A DNA stretch of 64,000 nucleotides. Source: UMGS1663 sp963558185 (GTDB lineage Bacteria; Bacillota; Clostridia; TANB77; CAG-508). The notes beneath the pieces are model-generated. The model made no database searches. It had not been told where the DNA came from and was given only the letters and a program-made list of their open reading frames with translations. A program made the position numbers and the translations under genes. Where the stretch lies: positions 84,855 through 148,854 of the forward strand of contig CAUWFE010000001.1 in assembly GCA_963558185.1 (NCBI GenBank), written 5' to 3'. Shown here one piece after another: positions 26,074-35,848 of this stretch (position 1 is its first letter; each line of letters starts with the position of its first letter).

Positions 26074-27228
26074 ATGATAGTAGAAAAAGAAAAATGCTAT
26101 GGTTGCAATGCTTGTATGAATATTTGCCCAAAACAAGCAATAAAAATGGAAAAAGATGAAAAGGGTTTCTTATATCCAATTGTAGATAAAGAAAAATGCA
26201 TAAATTGTGATTTATGTAAAAAAGTTTGTCCAAGCTTAAACTGCGAAGAACAAAATAAAAGAGTTCCTAGTACAGGTTTTGCTTGTATTAATAAAGATGA
26301 AAGCATTCGAATAAAAAGTTCTTCAGGTGGAATATTTACTTTAATAGCACAAGAAATATTAAAAGAAAATGGAGTAGTTTTTGGAGCAAGGTTTGATAAA
26401 AACTTTAAAGTTGTACACGATTACATAGAAAAAAAGGAAGAGTTAGATATATTTAGAGGCTCTAAATATGTTCAAAGTGAAATAAAAGATACATATAAAC
26501 AGGTAAAAAACTTTTTAGAACAAGGAAAAAAAGTATTATTTACAGGAACACCTTGTCAAATAGAAGGCCTATACAATTATTTAATGAAAGAATATGAAAA
26601 TTTATATACACAAGATTTTATATGTCATGGAGTACCTTCTCCTGAATTTTGGAGAAAATATTTGCAACATATAACAAAGAATCAAAATAACATTGAAAAT
26701 ATAAATTTTAGAGAAAAAATAAAATATGGTTGGAATGATTTTAGTTTACTAATCAGATATAATAATAAAGAGTATAATAAAACTAATTCTAAAGATTTTT
26801 ACATGCAAATGTTTTTATTAGATGTAGTTTTAAGAGATTCTTGCTATTCATGTAAATTTAAAAACTTTCAAACTAAAGCAGATATTACATTAGGAGACTT
26901 ATGGGGAGCTAAAGACATAATTCCAAAAATGCATGATAATAAAGGTCTATCAATCGTTTTTGTTAATAGTAAAAAAGGAAAAGAAATATTTAACAAAATT
27001 ATGCCATATATGAAAGTAGAAGAAATTACTTTGGAAAAAGTTGGAAAATACAATAAAGGCTTATTAGAAACAGCTAAAAAACCCAAAATAAGAGAAGAAT
27101 TTTTTATGGATTTAGAAAATAAATCTTTTAATAAAGTAGTAAAAAAATATAAGAAGCGCTTTGTTGGAAGTAAAAGATTTATTAGAAAATGTAAAAATAA
27201 ATTGAAAAAAATAGTAAAAGTTAAATGA
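26074..27228 (+). CDS. FrhB-like 4Fe-4S protein (F420 hydrogenase beta family)
   Basis: A 384-aa protein. Two ferredoxin motifs (Cys8, 11, 14, 18 and CINCDLCKKVCP) precede a coenzyme F420 dehydrogenase beta-type domain (SSGGIFTLIA, RGSKYVQSE, TGTPCQIEGL, DFICHGVPSP). Firmicutes generally lack F420, so the cofactor is probably FAD or another flavin. It pairs with the preceding pyruvyltransferase gene. Confidence 0.85.
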   Translation: MIVEKEKCYGCNACMNICPKQAIKMEKDEKGFLYPIVDKEKCINCDLCKKVCPSLNCEEQNKRVPSTGFACINKDESIRIKSSSGGIFTLIAQEILKENGVVFGARFDKNFKVVHDYIEKKEELDIFRGSKYVQSEIKDTYKQVKNFLEQGKKVLFTGTPCQIEGLYNYLMKEYENLYTQDFICHGVPSPEFWRKYLQHITKNQNNIENINFREKIKYGWNDFSLLIRYNNKEYNKTNSKDFYMQMFLLDVVLRDSCYSCKFKNFQTKADITLGDLWGAKDIIPKMHDNKGLSIVFVNSKKGKEIFNKIMPYMKVEEITLEKVGKYNKGLLETAKKPKIREEFFMDLENKSFNKVVKKYKKRFVGSKRFIRKCKNKLKKIVKVK

Positions 27229-27242
27229 TATGGAGAGATAAC

Positions 27243-28034
27243 ATGAAAAATATAAAAATTATAGTAGCAACACATAAAAAATATCAAATGCCAGAAGAAA
27301 AAATGTATTTACCTATTCATGTAGGAAAAGAAGGAAAACAAGATTTAGGATATACTGGTGATAATACAGGAGATAATATTTCAAATAAAAATAACTTTTA
27401 TTGTGAATTAACAGGAATGTATTGGGCATGGAAAAATTTAGATGCAGACTATATAGGATTATGCCATTATAGAAGATATTTTTCATGTAGCAAAAAAATA
27501 CCAAAAGAAGAACAAGAAAAATTTAAAGCAGTTCTTCATGAAGATGAAGTAAACAAAATAATAGAAAAAACAGATGTTATATTACCTAAAAAAAGATCAT
27601 ATTTTCATATTGAAAATCTATATGACCACTATAAACATACAATGTATGTAGAACCATTAGAAGAAACTAGAAAAATAATAGAAGAAAAATGTCCAAAATA
27701 TTTAACAGAATTTGATAAATTACATAAAAGAACATCAGCACACATGTTTAATATGTTTATAATGAAAAAGGAAATTTTAGATAAATATTGTACATGGCTT
27801 TTTGATATTTTATTTGAATTAGAAAAAAGATATAATCCATATCAATATGATAGTTTTCATGCACGATATTTAGGAAGAATTTCTGAATTACTATTAGATG
27901 TATGGATATATACAAATAAAATAAGCTATGAAGAAGTAAGAGTAATTGACATGCAACCTGTTAATTGGTGGAAAAAAGGTACAAGCTTTTTAAAAGCAAA
28001 ATTTACAGGAAAAAAATATGATAAAAGTTTTTAA
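27243..28034 (+). CDS. DUF4422 glycosyltransferase-like protein
   Basis: A 263-aa protein with the DUF4422 signatures TGMYWAWKN, IGLCHYRRYF and the C-terminal GRISELLLDVWI. Such proteins occur in capsule clusters as putative galactofuranosyl- or other transferases. The ATG at 27243 follows GGAGAG. A terminator follows. Confidence 0.82.
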   Translation: MKNIKIIVATHKKYQMPEEKMYLPIHVGKEGKQDLGYTGDNTGDNISNKNNFYCELTGMYWAWKNLDADYIGLCHYRRYFSCSKKIPKEEQEKFKAVLHEDEVNKIIEKTDVILPKKRSYFHIENLYDHYKHTMYVEPLEETRKIIEEKCPKYLTEFDKLHKRTSAHMFNMFIMKKEILDKYCTWLFDILFELEKRYNPYQYDSFHARYLGRISELLLDVWIYTNKISYEEVRVIDMQPVNWWKKGTSFLKAKFTGKKYDKSF

Positions 28035-28041
28035 AAAGTAG

Positions 28042-28084
28042 AATCTGGCTGAAAATAATTACAATTCTTTTTCAGCCAGATTTA
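28042..28084 (+). terminator. Terminator inside the polysaccharide cluster
   Basis: A perfect 14-bp stem AATCTGGCTGAAAA/TTTTCAGCCAGATT (28042-28055, 28069-28082). Only three T follow, so read-through to the next gene is possible. Confidence 0.7.
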
Positions 28085-28108
28085 CATATTTAAGAAGGGA
28101 TTAGGTAA

Positions 28109-29083
28109 ATGGAAGATTTAATTAGTGTAGTATTACCAATTTATAAAGTAGAAAAATATTTAGAAAAATGTGTAGAAAGTGTAATAAAACAAACATACAA
28201 AAATATAGAAATAATTTTAGTAGATGATGGCTCACCAGATAATTGTCCTAATTTATGTGATGAATATATGAAAAAAGATAACAGAATTAAGGTAATTCAT
28301 AAACAAAATGGTGGACTGTCAGATGCAAGAAATGCAGGAATAAATATAGCAAAAGGAAAATATATTACATTTATAGATTCAGATGACTATGTAGACTATG
28401 ATTATGTAGAATTCTTATATAAGGCAATAAAAGAAGCTAATGCTCAAATGTCAATAGCTTCACACCGAGTAATTTATGATAGTGGAAAAATAATTGAAAA
28501 GGCAACAAATGAAAATAGTGTATTAGAGCCAAAAAAAGTTTTAGAAAGAATTTTATATGACGAGGGAATTGACTTATCTTCATGGGGAAAATTATATTTA
28601 ACAAGTTTATTTAATAATGTTAAATTTCCAAAAGGAAGATTATTTGAAGATTCAGCAACAACATATCTTTTAGTAGAACAATGTGATAAAATTGCAATAG
28701 TATCAGAAAGTAAATATAATTATATAATTAGAGGGGAATCTATTACAACAGCAAATTTTTCACCTAAAAAGATGGATTTAATAACTTCAACAACAGAAAT
28801 GACAAATTATATAAAAAATAAATATCCAGATTTAACAAGAGCAGCTAATAGAAGATTAATGTATGCATATTTATCAACAATTTCACAACTTGCAAATAGC
28901 AAAACAAAATATCCTAAAGAGCAAAATGAATTAGTACAATATATTAAAGAAAATGGAAATATGATATTAAAAGATAAAAGAGCTAAAAGAAGGGATAAAT
29001 TCGGAATATTGTCATTGAAATTAGGTTTTACAAGTTACAAAATAATTTGGAAAGCATATTTAAAAATAACAAAAAGAGTATAA
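28109..29083 (+). CDS. Family 2 glycosyltransferase
   Basis: A 324-aa GT-A enzyme with VVLPIYKVEKYLEKCVESV, ILVDDGSPDNC, GGLSDARNAGI and the DxD-type IDSDDYVD. It is the second sugar-adding enzyme of the cluster and the last clear polysaccharide gene. AGAAGGG precedes the ATG. Confidence 0.92.
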   Translation: MEDLISVVLPIYKVEKYLEKCVESVIKQTYKNIEIILVDDGSPDNCPNLCDEYMKKDNRIKVIHKQNGGLSDARNAGINIAKGKYITFIDSDDYVDYDYVEFLYKAIKEANAQMSIASHRVIYDSGKIIEKATNENSVLEPKKVLERILYDEGIDLSSWGKLYLTSLFNNVKFPKGRLFEDSATTYLLVEQCDKIAIVSESKYNYIIRGESITTANFSPKKMDLITSTTEMTNYIKNKYPDLTRAANRRLMYAYLSTISQLANSKTKYPKEQNELVQYIKENGNMILKDKRAKRRDKFGILSLKLGFTSYKIIWKAYLKITKRV

Positions 29084-29270
29084 ATATATTTACAATTAAA
29101 AAAATAGTGTTATTATATTTATAACAGACTATAAAATGGTACAGAATTTGTAAAATTTCTCCATAAGCATTCGTCAGTTTATTGATTATATTTCAAAGCA
29201 TTCTAACAAAAATAATTAGAAACCATTAAATAGTAAAAACAAAAGTATAAAAGAAAGAAGGTACAAAAAT

Positions 29271-30221
29271 ATGAAAGAGGAACCAAAAAAAATTGAAGAA
29301 ATGAATGGATTTAAAGATTTAAGAATAGTGGATAATTTTTATCAAACATCTAGCTTTTTTCCAATGCCTACCACAGAAATTGGAACATTAAATGAAGATG
29401 GAAAAACAAACTTAGGTTCATATTCATTATGCTTTCCATACTATATTGCTGGTAAGGAATATTATGCAATGATATTATGTTGTAGAAATAGTTCTAATAC
29501 AGCAAAAAATATATTAAGAACAGGAAAATGTAGTATTAATTTCATTACAGATAAGAGGGCATACTTTAAAGAAGCAGTAAGGCTAGGATATCCTGGAGAA
29601 ACAACAGATGAAAAAATGAAAAATTGCAAATTTACATTAGTAGATGGAAAAAGGGCAAGAGAAAATTCTAATGAACAATATCCTAAAATAGTAAAAGAAG
29701 CATTTCAGGTATTTGAATGTACATGGGTTAGAGAATTAGATAATGCTCAAAATGATACTGTACAAGAAGAATATATGCCACCATATCATCAATTTAACGG
29801 AATTACAAGCGAGCACGGAGCTCATTTTATATTAAAAATAGATAATATATTAATGAAAGAAAAATATTATAATGCAATTATAAATGGAGTAACTCCATAT
29901 AACTTCCCAAATGTACCAGTTGATTATGGATATAGAGATAGTAAAAATTTTTGGTATACTCGCTTTAAAAGACCAATAGCAGAACCAATACCAGATGATA
30001 AAGGAATTAGCTTAGATACTGTAAAGTATGCAGCAGGTAGAATAGATCCAGAGGTAAAATTCACAGACGAAGCTTGTGCAAAATTAGTAAAAGTACCACG
30101 TGTATTTTTAAATACTGTGCTTAAAGGTTGTGTAGCTTGGGCAAAAGAGAATAATGTATCTTTGATTACAGATAAAGAAATGGATATAATAAATGATAAA
30201 AGAAATAAAGAAAAAAAATAG
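29271..30221 (+). CDS. Flavin-reductase-like domain fused to a PCP_red-like C-terminal domain
   Basis: A 316-aa protein. The N-terminal 200 residues look like a flavin reductase-like FMN-binding barrel (FPMPTTEIGTLNEDGKTN, then SSNTAKNILRTGKCSINFI). The last 50 residues (FTDEACAKLVKVPRVFLNTV...WAKENNVSLIT) resemble the PCP_red domain found at the end of protochlorophyllide reductase subunit B and in some uncharacterised proteins. It is a probable FMN- or iron-sulfur-dependent oxidoreductase of unknown substrate. AAGAAGG precedes the ATG. Confidence 0.6.
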   Translation: MKEEPKKIEEMNGFKDLRIVDNFYQTSSFFPMPTTEIGTLNEDGKTNLGSYSLCFPYYIAGKEYYAMILCCRNSSNTAKNILRTGKCSINFITDKRAYFKEAVRLGYPGETTDEKMKNCKFTLVDGKRARENSNEQYPKIVKEAFQVFECTWVRELDNAQNDTVQEEYMPPYHQFNGITSEHGAHFILKIDNILMKEKYYNAIINGVTPYNFPNVPVDYGYRDSKNFWYTRFKRPIAEPIPDDKGISLDTVKYAAGRIDPEVKFTDEACAKLVKVPRVFLNTVLKGCVAWAKENNVSLITDKEMDIINDKRNKEKK

Positions 30222-30286
30222 AATAAAATACTTGCAAAAAACATAAAAATAATATATAGTAAAGAAAAAAAGAAAGGGTGTTTTTT

Positions 30287-30625
30287 ATGGAAGAAAATAA
30301 TCAAAATGAAGTATTAAAAGAAGAAGTAACTATGCAAGGAAATGAAACAGTTAATACAGAAAAGCAAAATGATAATATAAGCAATAATAAATCTGGCAAA
30401 AAATTAAATATTTGTGCATTAATTAGTTTTATCTTTTCTTTAATAGGAATTGTAATAGCAGGGTTACCTTGTGGAATAGTAGCTACAATTACAGGTATCA
30501 TCGGATTAGTAACATTTAAATCAGAAACAGAAAATAATAGATGGATGGCAATTTTTGGTTTATGTGCAGGAATTATAGAAATTGTAATTATGGTAATATA
30601 TATGATGACATTATCAACTTTATAA
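30287..30625 (+). CDS. Small membrane protein, DUF4190-like
   Basis: A 112-aa protein with a polar Asn/Glu-rich N-terminus of about 45 residues and two hydrophobic helices separated by KSETENNRWM. The spacing and the glycine-rich GLPCGIVATITGIIGLVTF resemble DUF4190. The ATG at 30287 is preferred over the GTG at 30278, which touches the AAAGGG site. Confidence 0.6.
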   Translation: MEENNQNEVLKEEVTMQGNETVNTEKQNDNISNNKSGKKLNICALISFIFSLIGIVIAGLPCGIVATITGIIGLVTFKSETENNRWMAIFGLCAGIIEIVIMVIYMMTLSTL

Positions 30626-30639
30626 AATAATAAAAAACA

Positions 30640-30678
30640 AAACAAGTATAATATGAAAACTATACTTGTTTTTTTTAT
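30640..30678 (+). terminator. Intrinsic terminator before the heat-shock operon
   Basis: An 11-bp stem AAACAAGTATA/TATACTTGTTT followed by a T run. Confidence 0.88.
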
Positions 30679-30795
30679 GATATAATGATGGTGTGCTAAA
30701 ATTTTCTTAAGATTTACATTTACTAGAAAATCTTACACACGCTTTTTTAGGCAAATATGTTCACAAAAAATTCACAAAAAAATTAGCAATCTATA

Positions 30796-30824
30796 TTGAC
30801 ATTTGCTAAAAAAGGTTATAATAT
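30796..30824 (+). promoter_or_regulatory. Promoter of the hrcA-grpE-dnaK-dnaJ operon
   Basis: TTGACA (30796-30801) with overlapping -10 candidates TATAAT (30817, 15-bp spacer) and TAATAT (30819, 17-bp spacer). The CIRCE operator follows directly. Confidence 0.8.
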
Positions 30825-30832
30825 ATAACAAG

Positions 30833-30859
30833 TTAGCACTCAAAGGTTAATAGTGCTAA
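30833..30859 (+). promoter_or_regulatory. CIRCE operator (HrcA binding site)
   Basis: TTAGCACTC, 9 nt, then TAGTGCTAA. Only one base of the right arm departs from the CIRCE consensus. It implies repression of the operon by HrcA. Confidence 0.95.
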
Positions 30860-30874
30860 TAAGGGGTGAAAAAA

Positions 30875-31957
30875 GTGGATGACAGAAAGAAAAAAATACT
30901 ACAAGCAGTAATTGATGAATATATCAATACAGCAGAACCAGTTAGCTCTGGTGCACTAGTAAAAAAATATGGTTTAGATTATAGTAGTGCAACAGTTAGA
31001 AATGAATTAGCAGAATTAGAAAACAATGGTTACTTAGATAAAACACACACTTCATCAGGCAGAGTACCTTCAGAAAAAGGATATAGATTTTATGTAGATG
31101 AATTAATGAAAGAAGATAATATTTCATTAGAAGAAATTAAATATATACAAAATAAACTTTCAACTAAAATAAATGAAATAGAAGATTTAACAAAAATTAC
31201 AACATCTACACTTTCAGAAATAACACATTATACAACAATTGCAATAGGTCCTAGACCAGAAACACAAATAATAGAAGAAATAAAATTTGTATTACTAGGT
31301 ACAAGAATGCTTATGGTTGTAATCATAACAGATAATGGTTTAGTAAAAGAAACAATTATAAAATATGAAAAAGATATTACAGAAAGTCAGGTAGAAACGT
31401 TAAATAACTTATTTAATTCAAAACTAAAAGGTAAGCCACTAAGTAAAATAGATAAACCGATGGAAGAATATATTTTATCTGAAATTAATTATAGCATTGA
31501 TGTAATAAAACCAATAATAGAACAAATAAATAAAGTAATTGAAAAAGAGGAAGAAGTTTATTACCAAGGTACAGGAAAATCATTTGAACTACCAGAATTT
31601 AAAAGTTTAGATATAGCAAAAAATTTTGTAAATGTATTAGATACAAAAGAATTAATGTTAGAAATGCTAAACTCTGGAGTAGCAAAAGATATTAATGTAT
31701 ATATAGGTGATGAAAATGAACAAAAAGAATTAAAAGACTTTAGTGTAGTTACATTTAAACATACTGTAGGAAATAAAGAATTAGGAACAATAGGAATTAT
31801 AGGCCCTAAAAGAATGAATTATTCTAAAGTAATTTCAGTAATGAAATATATAAGTCAAAAATTAAATAATAATCTTCAAATAAATAATCTTGAAGAGGAA
31901 AATAAACCAAAAGAAGAAAAGGGAGGTATAAAATGGCAGAAAAAGAGGAAGAATTAA
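30875..31957 (+). CDS. hrcA: Heat-inducible transcription repressor HrcA
   Basis: A 360-aa repressor of chaperone genes that binds CIRCE and is stabilised by GroEL. The N-terminal winged helix contains DDRKKKILQAVIDEYI and SSATVRNELAELENNGYLDK; the HrcA core follows. The start is GTG at 30875, 8 nt after AAGGGG; GTG at 30866 overlaps that site. The 3' end overlaps grpE by 25 nt. Confidence 0.95.
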   Translation: MDDRKKKILQAVIDEYINTAEPVSSGALVKKYGLDYSSATVRNELAELENNGYLDKTHTSSGRVPSEKGYRFYVDELMKEDNISLEEIKYIQNKLSTKINEIEDLTKITTSTLSEITHYTTIAIGPRPETQIIEEIKFVLLGTRMLMVVIITDNGLVKETIIKYEKDITESQVETLNNLFNSKLKGKPLSKIDKPMEEYILSEINYSIDVIKPIIEQINKVIEKEEEVYYQGTGKSFELPEFKSLDIAKNFVNVLDTKELMLEMLNSGVAKDINVYIGDENEQKELKDFSVVTFKHTVGNKELGTIGIIGPKRMNYSKVISVMKYISQKLNNNLQINNLEEENKPKEEKGGIKWQKKRKN

Positions 31958-32445
31958 AAAATAATCAAGAAGTTAAAGAAGAAATAACAGAAGAAGCAAA
32001 ATTAAAAGATACAATATTACTTCAAAAAAATCAATTAGAAGAAAAAGAAGACCAACTAAAAAGAATAATGGCAGAATTTGATAACTTTAAAAAAAGAAGT
32101 AACAAAGAAAGAGAAACACTATATAATTCTTTATTAGGAGATATATTCACATCTTTGTTACCAGTTATAGATAACTTGGAAAAAGCAGTAGAAGCTAATA
32201 CACAAGATGCAAGTTATAAGCAAGGAGTGGAATTGGTCTTAAAGCAATTTAAAGATGTATTAACAGCAAATGGAGTTGAAGAAATTAAGGCTTTAGGAGA
32301 AACTTTTGATCCAACATATCATGAAGCAGTTGCATCTGTAGTAGATGAAAATCTTGGAGAAAAAGAAATAAAAGAAGAATATAGAAAAGGTTACAAAATA
32401 GGAAATAAAGTAATTCGCCATTCAATGGTAGTTGTAGCTAATTAA
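31933..32445 (+). CDS. grpE: Nucleotide exchange factor GrpE
   Basis: A 170-aa DnaK cochaperone that releases ADP. A long acidic N-terminal helix is followed by RIMAEFDNFKKRSNKERE and the C-terminal beta domain (FDPTYHEAV, KGYKIGNKVIRHSMV). The GGGAGG site lies inside hrcA. Confidence 0.96.
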   Translation: MAEKEEELKNNQEVKEEITEEAKLKDTILLQKNQLEEKEDQLKRIMAEFDNFKKRSNKERETLYNSLLGDIFTSLLPVIDNLEKAVEANTQDASYKQGVELVLKQFKDVLTANGVEEIKALGETFDPTYHEAVASVVDENLGEKEIKEEYRKGYKIGNKVIRHSMVVVAN

Positions 32446-32541
32446 AAAGTGTTATCTGTGAAATTCTATTCACAAATATGCACAAAAATAAAGTTAAATA
32501 GTTAAAAATAAATTATTCAAAATATATAGGAGGATTTTAAA

Positions 32542-34404
32542 ATGGGAAAAATTATAGGAATTGACTTAGGAACAACAAATTCATGTGTTGCAGTTATGGA
32601 AGGTGGAGAGCCAGTAGTTATACCAAATGCAGAAGGTAATAGAACTACTCCATCAGTAGTAGCATTTTCAAAAAATGGTGAAAGATTAGTAGGACAAATT
32701 GCAAAACGTCAAGCAGTTACTAACCCAGATCATACTATTATTTCTATAAAAAGAAAAATGGGAACAAACGAAAAAGTAAATATAGATGGAGATTCATTCT
32801 CTCCACAAGAAATTTCAGCAATGGTTTTACAAAAATTAAAAACAGATGCTGAAAACTACTTAGGACAAAAAGTAACACAAGCAGTTATCACAGTACCAGC
32901 ATATTTTAGTGATAGCCAAAGACAAGCAACAAAAGATGCTGGAAAAATAGCAGGACTTGAAGTATTAAGAATAATAAACGAACCAACTGCTGCAGCACTA
33001 GCTTTTGGAATGGATAAAGAAGACCAAGATCAAAAAATTATGATATATGATTTAGGTGGAGGAACATTTGATGTATCTATTCTTGATATTGGAGATGGAG
33101 TATTTGAAGTTTTAGCTACAAATGGTAACACACATTTAGGTGGAGATGACTTTGATCAAAAAATTATTGATTATTTAGTAGCAGAATTTAAAAAATCAAA
33201 TGGAATAGATTTATCTACAGATAAAATGGCAATGCAACGTTTAAAAGAAGCAGCAGAAAAAGCTAAAATAGAGCTTTCTGGAATGCAACAAACATGCATT
33301 AACTTACCATTCATAACAGCAGATAGCACAGGACCAAAACATTTAGATGTTACATTAACAAGAGCAAAATTTGAAGAATTAATTTCAGATTTAGTAGAAC
33401 AAACAAGAATACCAGTAGAACAAGCTATGAAAGATGCTGGAATAACTGCCAATGATATTCATAAAGTATTATTAGTAGGAGGTTCTACAAGAGTACCATG
33501 TGTACAAGAAATGGTAAAGAAAATTACAGGTAAAGAACCAGATAAAGGAATAAACCCAGATGAATGTGTTGCAATTGGTGCATCTATTCAAGGTGGTGTT
33601 TTATCAGGAGATGTAAAAGATTTAGTACTTTTAGATGTAACACCATTATCATTAGGTATTGAAACTTATGGAGGAGTATTTACAAAATTAATTGAAAGAA
33701 ATACAACAATACCAACAAAGAAATCTCAAATATTCTCAACAGCAGCAGATGGTCAAACAAGTGTTGAAGTTCATGTATTACAAGGTGAACGTGAAATGGC
33801 AGCATATAATAAAACATTAGGAAGATTCCAATTAACAGGAATTCCAGCAGCACCAAGAGGAGTACCACAAATAGAAGTTACATTTGATATAGATGCCAAC
33901 GGAATTGTACATGTATCTGCAAAAGATATGGCGACAGGAAATAGCCAAAATGTATCAATTACAGCTTCAACAAATTTAACAGATGAAGATATTGATAAAG
34001 CAGTAAAAGATGCAGAAGCACATGCTGAAGAAGATAAGAAAAGAAAAGAAGAAATAGAAGTAAGAAATAATGCAGAAAGTATGATATATAATTCAGAAAA
34101 AACAATCAATGATTTAGGAGATAAAATTAGTGGAGAAGAAAAAGCCAAAGCAGAAGAAGAAATAGCAAATGTGAAAAAAGCATTAGAAGGAAGCGATGTT
34201 GAAGCTATAAAATCTGCAACTGAAAAATTAACAACTGTATTTTACTCTATCTCTGAAAAACTATATAATCAAGTTCAACAAAATGCTAATGCACAAGGAA
34301 ATAGTGAACAAGGTCAAACACAAGAAAATGCAGGACCAAATGTAAACGAAAATGGAAATGTGTATGATGCTGATTATAAAGTTGAAGATGACAAAAATAA
34401 TTAA
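32542..34404 (+). CDS. dnaK: Chaperone DnaK (Hsp70)
   Basis: A 620-aa Hsp70. IIGIDLGTTNSCVAV, the phosphate-2 loop IYDLGGGTFDVSI and LLVGGSTRVP define the ATPase domain. The substrate domain begins around LLDVTPLSLGIETYGG. The tail is Gln/Asn-rich and ends in acidic residues. AGGAGG precedes the ATG. Confidence 0.98.
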   Translation: MGKIIGIDLGTTNSCVAVMEGGEPVVIPNAEGNRTTPSVVAFSKNGERLVGQIAKRQAVTNPDHTIISIKRKMGTNEKVNIDGDSFSPQEISAMVLQKLKTDAENYLGQKVTQAVITVPAYFSDSQRQATKDAGKIAGLEVLRIINEPTAAALAFGMDKEDQDQKIMIYDLGGGTFDVSILDIGDGVFEVLATNGNTHLGGDDFDQKIIDYLVAEFKKSNGIDLSTDKMAMQRLKEAAEKAKIELSGMQQTCINLPFITADSTGPKHLDVTLTRAKFEELISDLVEQTRIPVEQAMKDAGITANDIHKVLLVGGSTRVPCVQEMVKKITGKEPDKGINPDECVAIGASIQGGVLSGDVKDLVLLDVTPLSLGIETYGGVFTKLIERNTTIPTKKSQIFSTAADGQTSVEVHVLQGEREMAAYNKTLGRFQLTGIPAAPRGVPQIEVTFDIDANGIVHVSAKDMATGNSQNVSITASTNLTDEDIDKAVKDAEAHAEEDKKRKEEIEVRNNAESMIYNSEKTINDLGDKISGEEKAKAEEEIANVKKALEGSDVEAIKSATEKLTTVFYSISEKLYNQVQQNANAQGNSEQGQTQENAGPNVNENGNVYDADYKVEDDKNN

Positions 34405-34425
34405 TAATAAATTTGTTAGAATAAC

Positions 34426-34460
34426 GGAGGTTAGAGAATAAACTCTAACTTCCAATTTTT
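34426..34460 (+). terminator. Hairpin/terminator between dnaK and dnaJ
   Basis: An 11-bp stem GGAGGTTAGAG/CTCTAACTTCC with one G-U pair, then AATTTTT. It probably reduces dnaJ expression relative to dnaK. Confidence 0.75.
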
Positions 34461-34485
34461 AAGTTAAAAGCTTGAGGAGGAAAAA

Positions 34486-35652
34486 ATGGCAGGTAAAAGA
34501 GATTATTATGAAGTACTTGGAGTAAATAAAACAGCAACTGATGAAGAATTAAAAAAAGCATATCGTAAACTTGCAAAAAAATATCATCCAGATGCTAATC
34601 CTGATAACAAAAAAGAAGCAGAAGCTAAATTTAAAGAAGTAAATGAAGCATATGAAACATTATCTAATCCGGAAAAAAGAAGAATGTATGACCAATTTGG
34701 ACCAGATGGATCACAAGGATTTGGAGGAGGTTCAAGTGGATATGGACCTTTTGGAGGACAAAATGGCTATTATTCATATACATCATCAGGTTTTGATGGA
34801 TTTGATGACTTAGGAGATATTTTTTCTTCTATTTTCGGTGGTGGCTTTGGAGGAGGTTCAGGAAGAGCTAGCAAAACAGGACCTACAAAAGGAGCAGACT
34901 TAAAAGCAAGTATTGATATAACCTTTGAAGAAGCATATACAGGAGTAGAAAAAGAAATTATAATATCAAGAGATGAAACTTGTCCAACTTGTAATGGAAA
35001 TAAAGCAAAACCAGGAACAAGTGTAGTCACTTGTAGTATGTGCCATGGAACAGGAACTATAAAACAAGTACAAACAACAATATTAGGTCAAATGCAAACA
35101 CAAAGAACTTGTTCAAACTGTAAGGGAACAGGAAAAGTGGTTAGTGAACCATGTGAAACTTGTAGAGGAAAAGGAACTATCAGAAAACAAGCTAAAATAA
35201 AAGTTAAAATTCCTGCTGGAATAGATGACAATCAAACTATAGTACTAAGAGGAGAAGGAGAACCAGGAGAAAGAGGAGGAAGTAAAGGAGATTTATACAT
35301 AGTAGTTAGATTAAAAAAACATAGTATATATACAAGAAGAAATGAGAGAATATTATGTGATATTCCAATAACTTTCACACAAGCAACATTAGGTGCAGAA
35401 TTAGAAATTCCAATGGTGGATGGAACTATAGAAAAGTATAAAATTCCAGAAGGAACACAAACTGGAACATCATTTATAATTAGGAATAAAGGCTTTAAAT
35501 CAGTAAATGGAAATTATCAAGGAGATTTTGTATTTACAGTTCAAGTACAAATTCCAAAAAGATTAAGTAAAGAGCAAAGAGAATTATTAACAGAACTTGC
35601 TAAAACTATGGGAGAGCAACCACCAGTAAAGAAAAGAGGAATTTTTGGTTAA
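34486..35652 (+). CDS. dnaJ: Chaperone DnaJ (Hsp40)
   Basis: A 388-aa type I Hsp40. J domain with HPD at 34-36, a Gly/Phe-rich linker, four CxxC zinc repeats and the two C-terminal beta domains. It stimulates the DnaK ATPase. In the first zinc repeat, CPTCNGNK departs from CxxCxGxG. GAGGAGG precedes the ATG. Confidence 0.97.
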   Translation: MAGKRDYYEVLGVNKTATDEELKKAYRKLAKKYHPDANPDNKKEAEAKFKEVNEAYETLSNPEKRRMYDQFGPDGSQGFGGGSSGYGPFGGQNGYYSYTSSGFDGFDDLGDIFSSIFGGGFGGGSGRASKTGPTKGADLKASIDITFEEAYTGVEKEIIISRDETCPTCNGNKAKPGTSVVTCSMCHGTGTIKQVQTTILGQMQTQRTCSNCKGTGKVVSEPCETCRGKGTIRKQAKIKVKIPAGIDDNQTIVLRGEGEPGERGGSKGDLYIVVRLKKHSIYTRRNERILCDIPITFTQATLGAELEIPMVDGTIEKYKIPEGTQTGTSFIIRNKGFKSVNGNYQGDFVFTVQVQIPKRLSKEQRELLTELAKTMGEQPPVKKRGIFG

Positions 35653-35670
35653 TATTCAATATAGTTTAAA

Positions 35671-35709
35671 TAGAGTATATTATTGAATGATAATATATTC
35701 TATTTTTTT
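35671..35709 (+). terminator. Intrinsic terminator of the heat-shock operon
   Basis: A 13-bp AT-rich stem (35671-35683 with 35690-35702) and a 6-nt loop, followed by T7. Confidence 0.8.
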
Positions 35710-35848
35710 CCATTTTTTATGTTGCAAAATATAATGCAGTTTGGTATAATACAAATAAAAATTACATATTTGACACAAAACTAGTATAAAAAACAATAAA
35801 ATAAATAGTCAAATCTCATATGAAAAAATTAGGAAATGGTAAACATAT

